From NCBI GenBank assembly GCA_945887835.1, contig CAMCZQ010000006.1:1-45406 (forward strand): 45,406 nucleotides of DNA. The letters run 5' to 3'. Position numbers and translations under genes: made by a program. Shown here piece after piece: positions 44,265 through 45,406 of this stretch. A model generated the notes under the pieces. It made no database searches, was not told the origin of the DNA, and saw only the letters and a list, made by a program, of their open reading frames with translations. Each line of letters starts with the position of its first letter. Position 1 is the stretch's first letter. This DNA is from Bordetella parapertussis. GTDB taxonomy: Bacteria > Pseudomonadota > Gammaproteobacteria > Burkholderiales > Burkholderiaceae_B.

Positions 44265-45080
44265 ATGACACGTATCGTAGTGGTGACCTCAGGTAAAGGT
44301 GGCGTCGGCAAAACAACCACCAGCGCCAGTTTTTCATCGGGCTTGGCCCTGCGCGGTTTTAAAACCGCCGTGATCGATTTTGATGTGGGTCTGCGAAATC
44401 TTGATCTGATCATGGGCTGCGAACGACGCGTGGTCTATGACTTTGTCAATGTGATTCAAGGCGAAGCCACACTCAATCAGGCGCTCATAAAAGATAAAAA
44501 CTGCGACAACCTGTTTGTCTTGCCCGCTTCGCAAACGCGCGATAAAGACGCCCTGTCTAAAGAGGGTGTCGAGAAAGTCATCAACGACCTCAAAGAGATG
44601 GGCTTTGATTACATTGTGTGCGATTCACCAGCGGGTATTGAAACAGGCGCCCTGTTAGCGGCATATTTTGCCGATGACGCGCTGGTTGTCACAAACCCAG
44701 AGGTCTCTTCGGTGCGCGACTCGGATCGTATCTTGGGTATTTTGGCTTCAAAATCGCGCCGCGCCATCGAAGCCGATGAACCGATCAAAGAATACCTGCT
44801 GCTCACCCGCTATAACCCCAAGCGCGTTGAGGACGGCGAGATGTTATCGCTCAAAGACATCGAAGATATCTTACGCATCAAACTGATTGGCGTGATCCCC
44901 GAGTCTGAGTCTGTTTTGCAGGCCTCCAATCAGGGCTTGCCAGCGATTCACCTCAAAGATACCGACGTCTCTGAAGCGTATCTCGACGTGGTCGCACGCT
45001 ATCTGGGCGAAGAAAAACCCTTGCGCTTTGTTGACTACGAAAAGCCAGGCCTCTTTAAGCGCCTGTTTGGAGGCAAATGA
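44265..45080 (+). CDS. minD: Septum-site determining ATPase MinD
   Basis: This is a 271-residue membrane-binding ATPase that carries MinC and oscillates with MinE. The deviant Walker A motif is [15 protein letters not shown] (about 9-23), and the switch regions are [16 protein letters not shown] and [13 protein letters not shown]. The C-terminal amphipathic membrane anchor is [14 protein letters not shown] 44265 has AAGGG at 44250-44254. The 65-base gap after minC contains an AT-rich TTATATAA stretch that could hold an internal promoter. It overlaps minE by four bases. Confidence 0.96.
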   Translation: MTRIVVVTSGKGGVGKTTTSASFSSGLALRGFKTAVIDFDVGLRNLDLIMGCERRVVYDFVNVIQGEATLNQALIKDKNCDNLFVLPASQTRDKDALSKEGVEKVINDLKEMGFDYIVCDSPAGIETGALLAAYFADDALVVTNPEVSSVRDSDRILGILASKSRRAIEADEPIKEYLLLTRYNPKRVEDGEMLSLKDIEDILRIKLIGVIPESESVLQASNQGLPAIHLKDTDVSEAYLDVVARYLGEEKPLRFVDYEKPGLFKRLFGGK

Positions 45081-45334
45081 TGTCTTTTCTGTCTTTTTTG
45101 CTTGGCGAGAAAAAAAAGACCGCCAGCGTTGCTAAAGAGCGTCTGCAGATTATTTTGGCCCACGAACGTGGCGGGCATAGTGCAACACCTGATTACCTAC
45201 CCGCACTACAACGCGAACTCATCGCGGTGATTTCGAAGTACGTCAAAATCAATCCTGAAGACATCAAGGTCAGTCTCGAACGACAAGATAGCCTTGAAGT
45301 CCTCGAAGTCAAAATCGAGATGCCGCAACGCTGA
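45077..45334 (+). CDS. minE: Cell-division topological specificity factor MinE
   Basis: This 85-residue protein displaces MinD from the membrane and sets the division-plane oscillation. The N-terminal membrane-targeting segment [14 protein letters not shown], the anti-MinCD helix [12 protein letters not shown] and the beta-rich dimer domain ([18 protein letters not shown]) are all as in the family. It starts inside the end of minD (ATGATG), so the two are translationally coupled. Confidence 0.95.
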   Translation: MMSFLSFLLGEKKKTASVAKERLQIILAHERGGHSATPDYLPALQRELIAVISKYVKINPEDIKVSLERQDSLEVLEVKIEMPQR

Positions 45335-45352
45335 AGCCAAAGCAAACGCCAA

Positions 45353-45368
45353 AAAGCGGAAGCGCTTT
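45353..45368 (+). terminator. Small hairpin after minE
   Basis: AAAGCG and CGCTTT form a six-base stem with a GAAG loop, 19 bases after the minE stop. The base after the stem is G and not a T-run, so it is a weak candidate for the end of the min transcript. Confidence 0.3.
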
Positions 45369-45379
45369 GAAGAGCCCCA

Positions 45380-45406
45380 AAACGTTGAATACCCATTCAA
45401 TTGTTT
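45380..45406 (+). terminator. Second hairpin at the window edge
   Basis: AAAC-G-TTGAAT and ATTCAA-TT-GTTT form an interrupted stem of 6 plus 4 base pairs around ACCC, ending in a T-rich GTTT at the last base of the window. It could be the transcription terminator of minCDE, but the following sequence is not available. Confidence 0.35.

Noticed and set aside
1-45406. CRISPR arrays, toxin-antitoxin pairs, retrons or other defence systems
   Set aside because: No regularly spaced repeats, no small paired genes with such motifs and no reverse transcriptase or nuclease defence modules were found in reading the coding content.

Overview
This window is an ordinary, densely packed bacterial chromosome segment. 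The organism is most probably a betaproteobacterium of the order Burkholderiales, perhaps Alcaligenaceae. The evidence is the gene order dusB-fis-purH-ruvC-ruvA, the tandem Bug/TctC-type receptors, the complex-I-NDUFA9-like SDR, UbiH with GNAAQT, and the protein sequences in general. The placement is inferred; no rRNA or tRNA marker is present. There is no phage, IS element, CRISPR array or gene-free stretch longer than 300 bases. No tRNA or rRNA gene was recognised.

Layout. 2-4049: the 3' end of an oligopeptide-type ABC ATPase, an MmgE/PrpD protein and an alpha/beta hydrolase on the + strand, facing an acyl-CoA dehydrogenase. 4228-12037: a + strand catabolic operon with an acyl-CoA ligase, a complete branched-chain-amino-acid-type (Liv) ABC transporter (receptor, two permeases, two ATPases) and a second AMP-forming ligase. 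With the divergent acyl-CoA dehydrogenase this looks like an uptake, CoA-activation and oxidation unit for an unidentified carboxylic acid. 12038-23134: mixed housekeeping genes (CinA-like, EI24 membrane protein, thioredoxin-like protein, RhlE-type helicase, zinc-finger CHCC protein, NTF2-like protein, YheT hydrolase, BepA-like protease, GalU, CtaG, PepP, TM2 protein). 23318-28582: ubiH, dusB, fis, purH, ruvC, ruvA in one direction. 28602-33703: five - strand genes (two TctC receptors, two SDR proteins, a PLP ammonia-lyase) lying between ruvA and ruvB. 33816-39115: ruvB, recQ (-) and an OmpR/EnvZ-type two-component pair. 39125-41487: a cytochrome bd-like pair, cydB and cydA, on the - strand. 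41559-45334: glnS, then minC-minD-minE.

The most interesting locus is the cytochrome bd-like pair at 39125-41487. By alignment to remembered E. coli CydA, subunit I keeps only the first helix histidine. It lacks the low-spin heme b558 ligands, both acidic residues of the conserved membrane helix and the quinol-loop Lys/Glu pair, although its overall fold landmarks and partner subunit II are preserved. It may be a bd-superfamily complex with altered or lost oxidase chemistry. Other points to check are a LivG-type ATPase with a degraded ABC signature, orphan tandem TctC receptors, a pentanucleotide repeat in the leader of an epimerase gene, and a three-gene PrpD/hydrolase/peptide-ABC unit of unknown substrate.

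Genes are tightly packed. Several pairs overlap by four bases (livM/livG, livG/livF, fis/purH, ompR-like/envZ-like, cydA/cydB, minD/minE), implying translational coupling. Two convergent pairs abut or overlap (12037/12038 and galU/ctaG).
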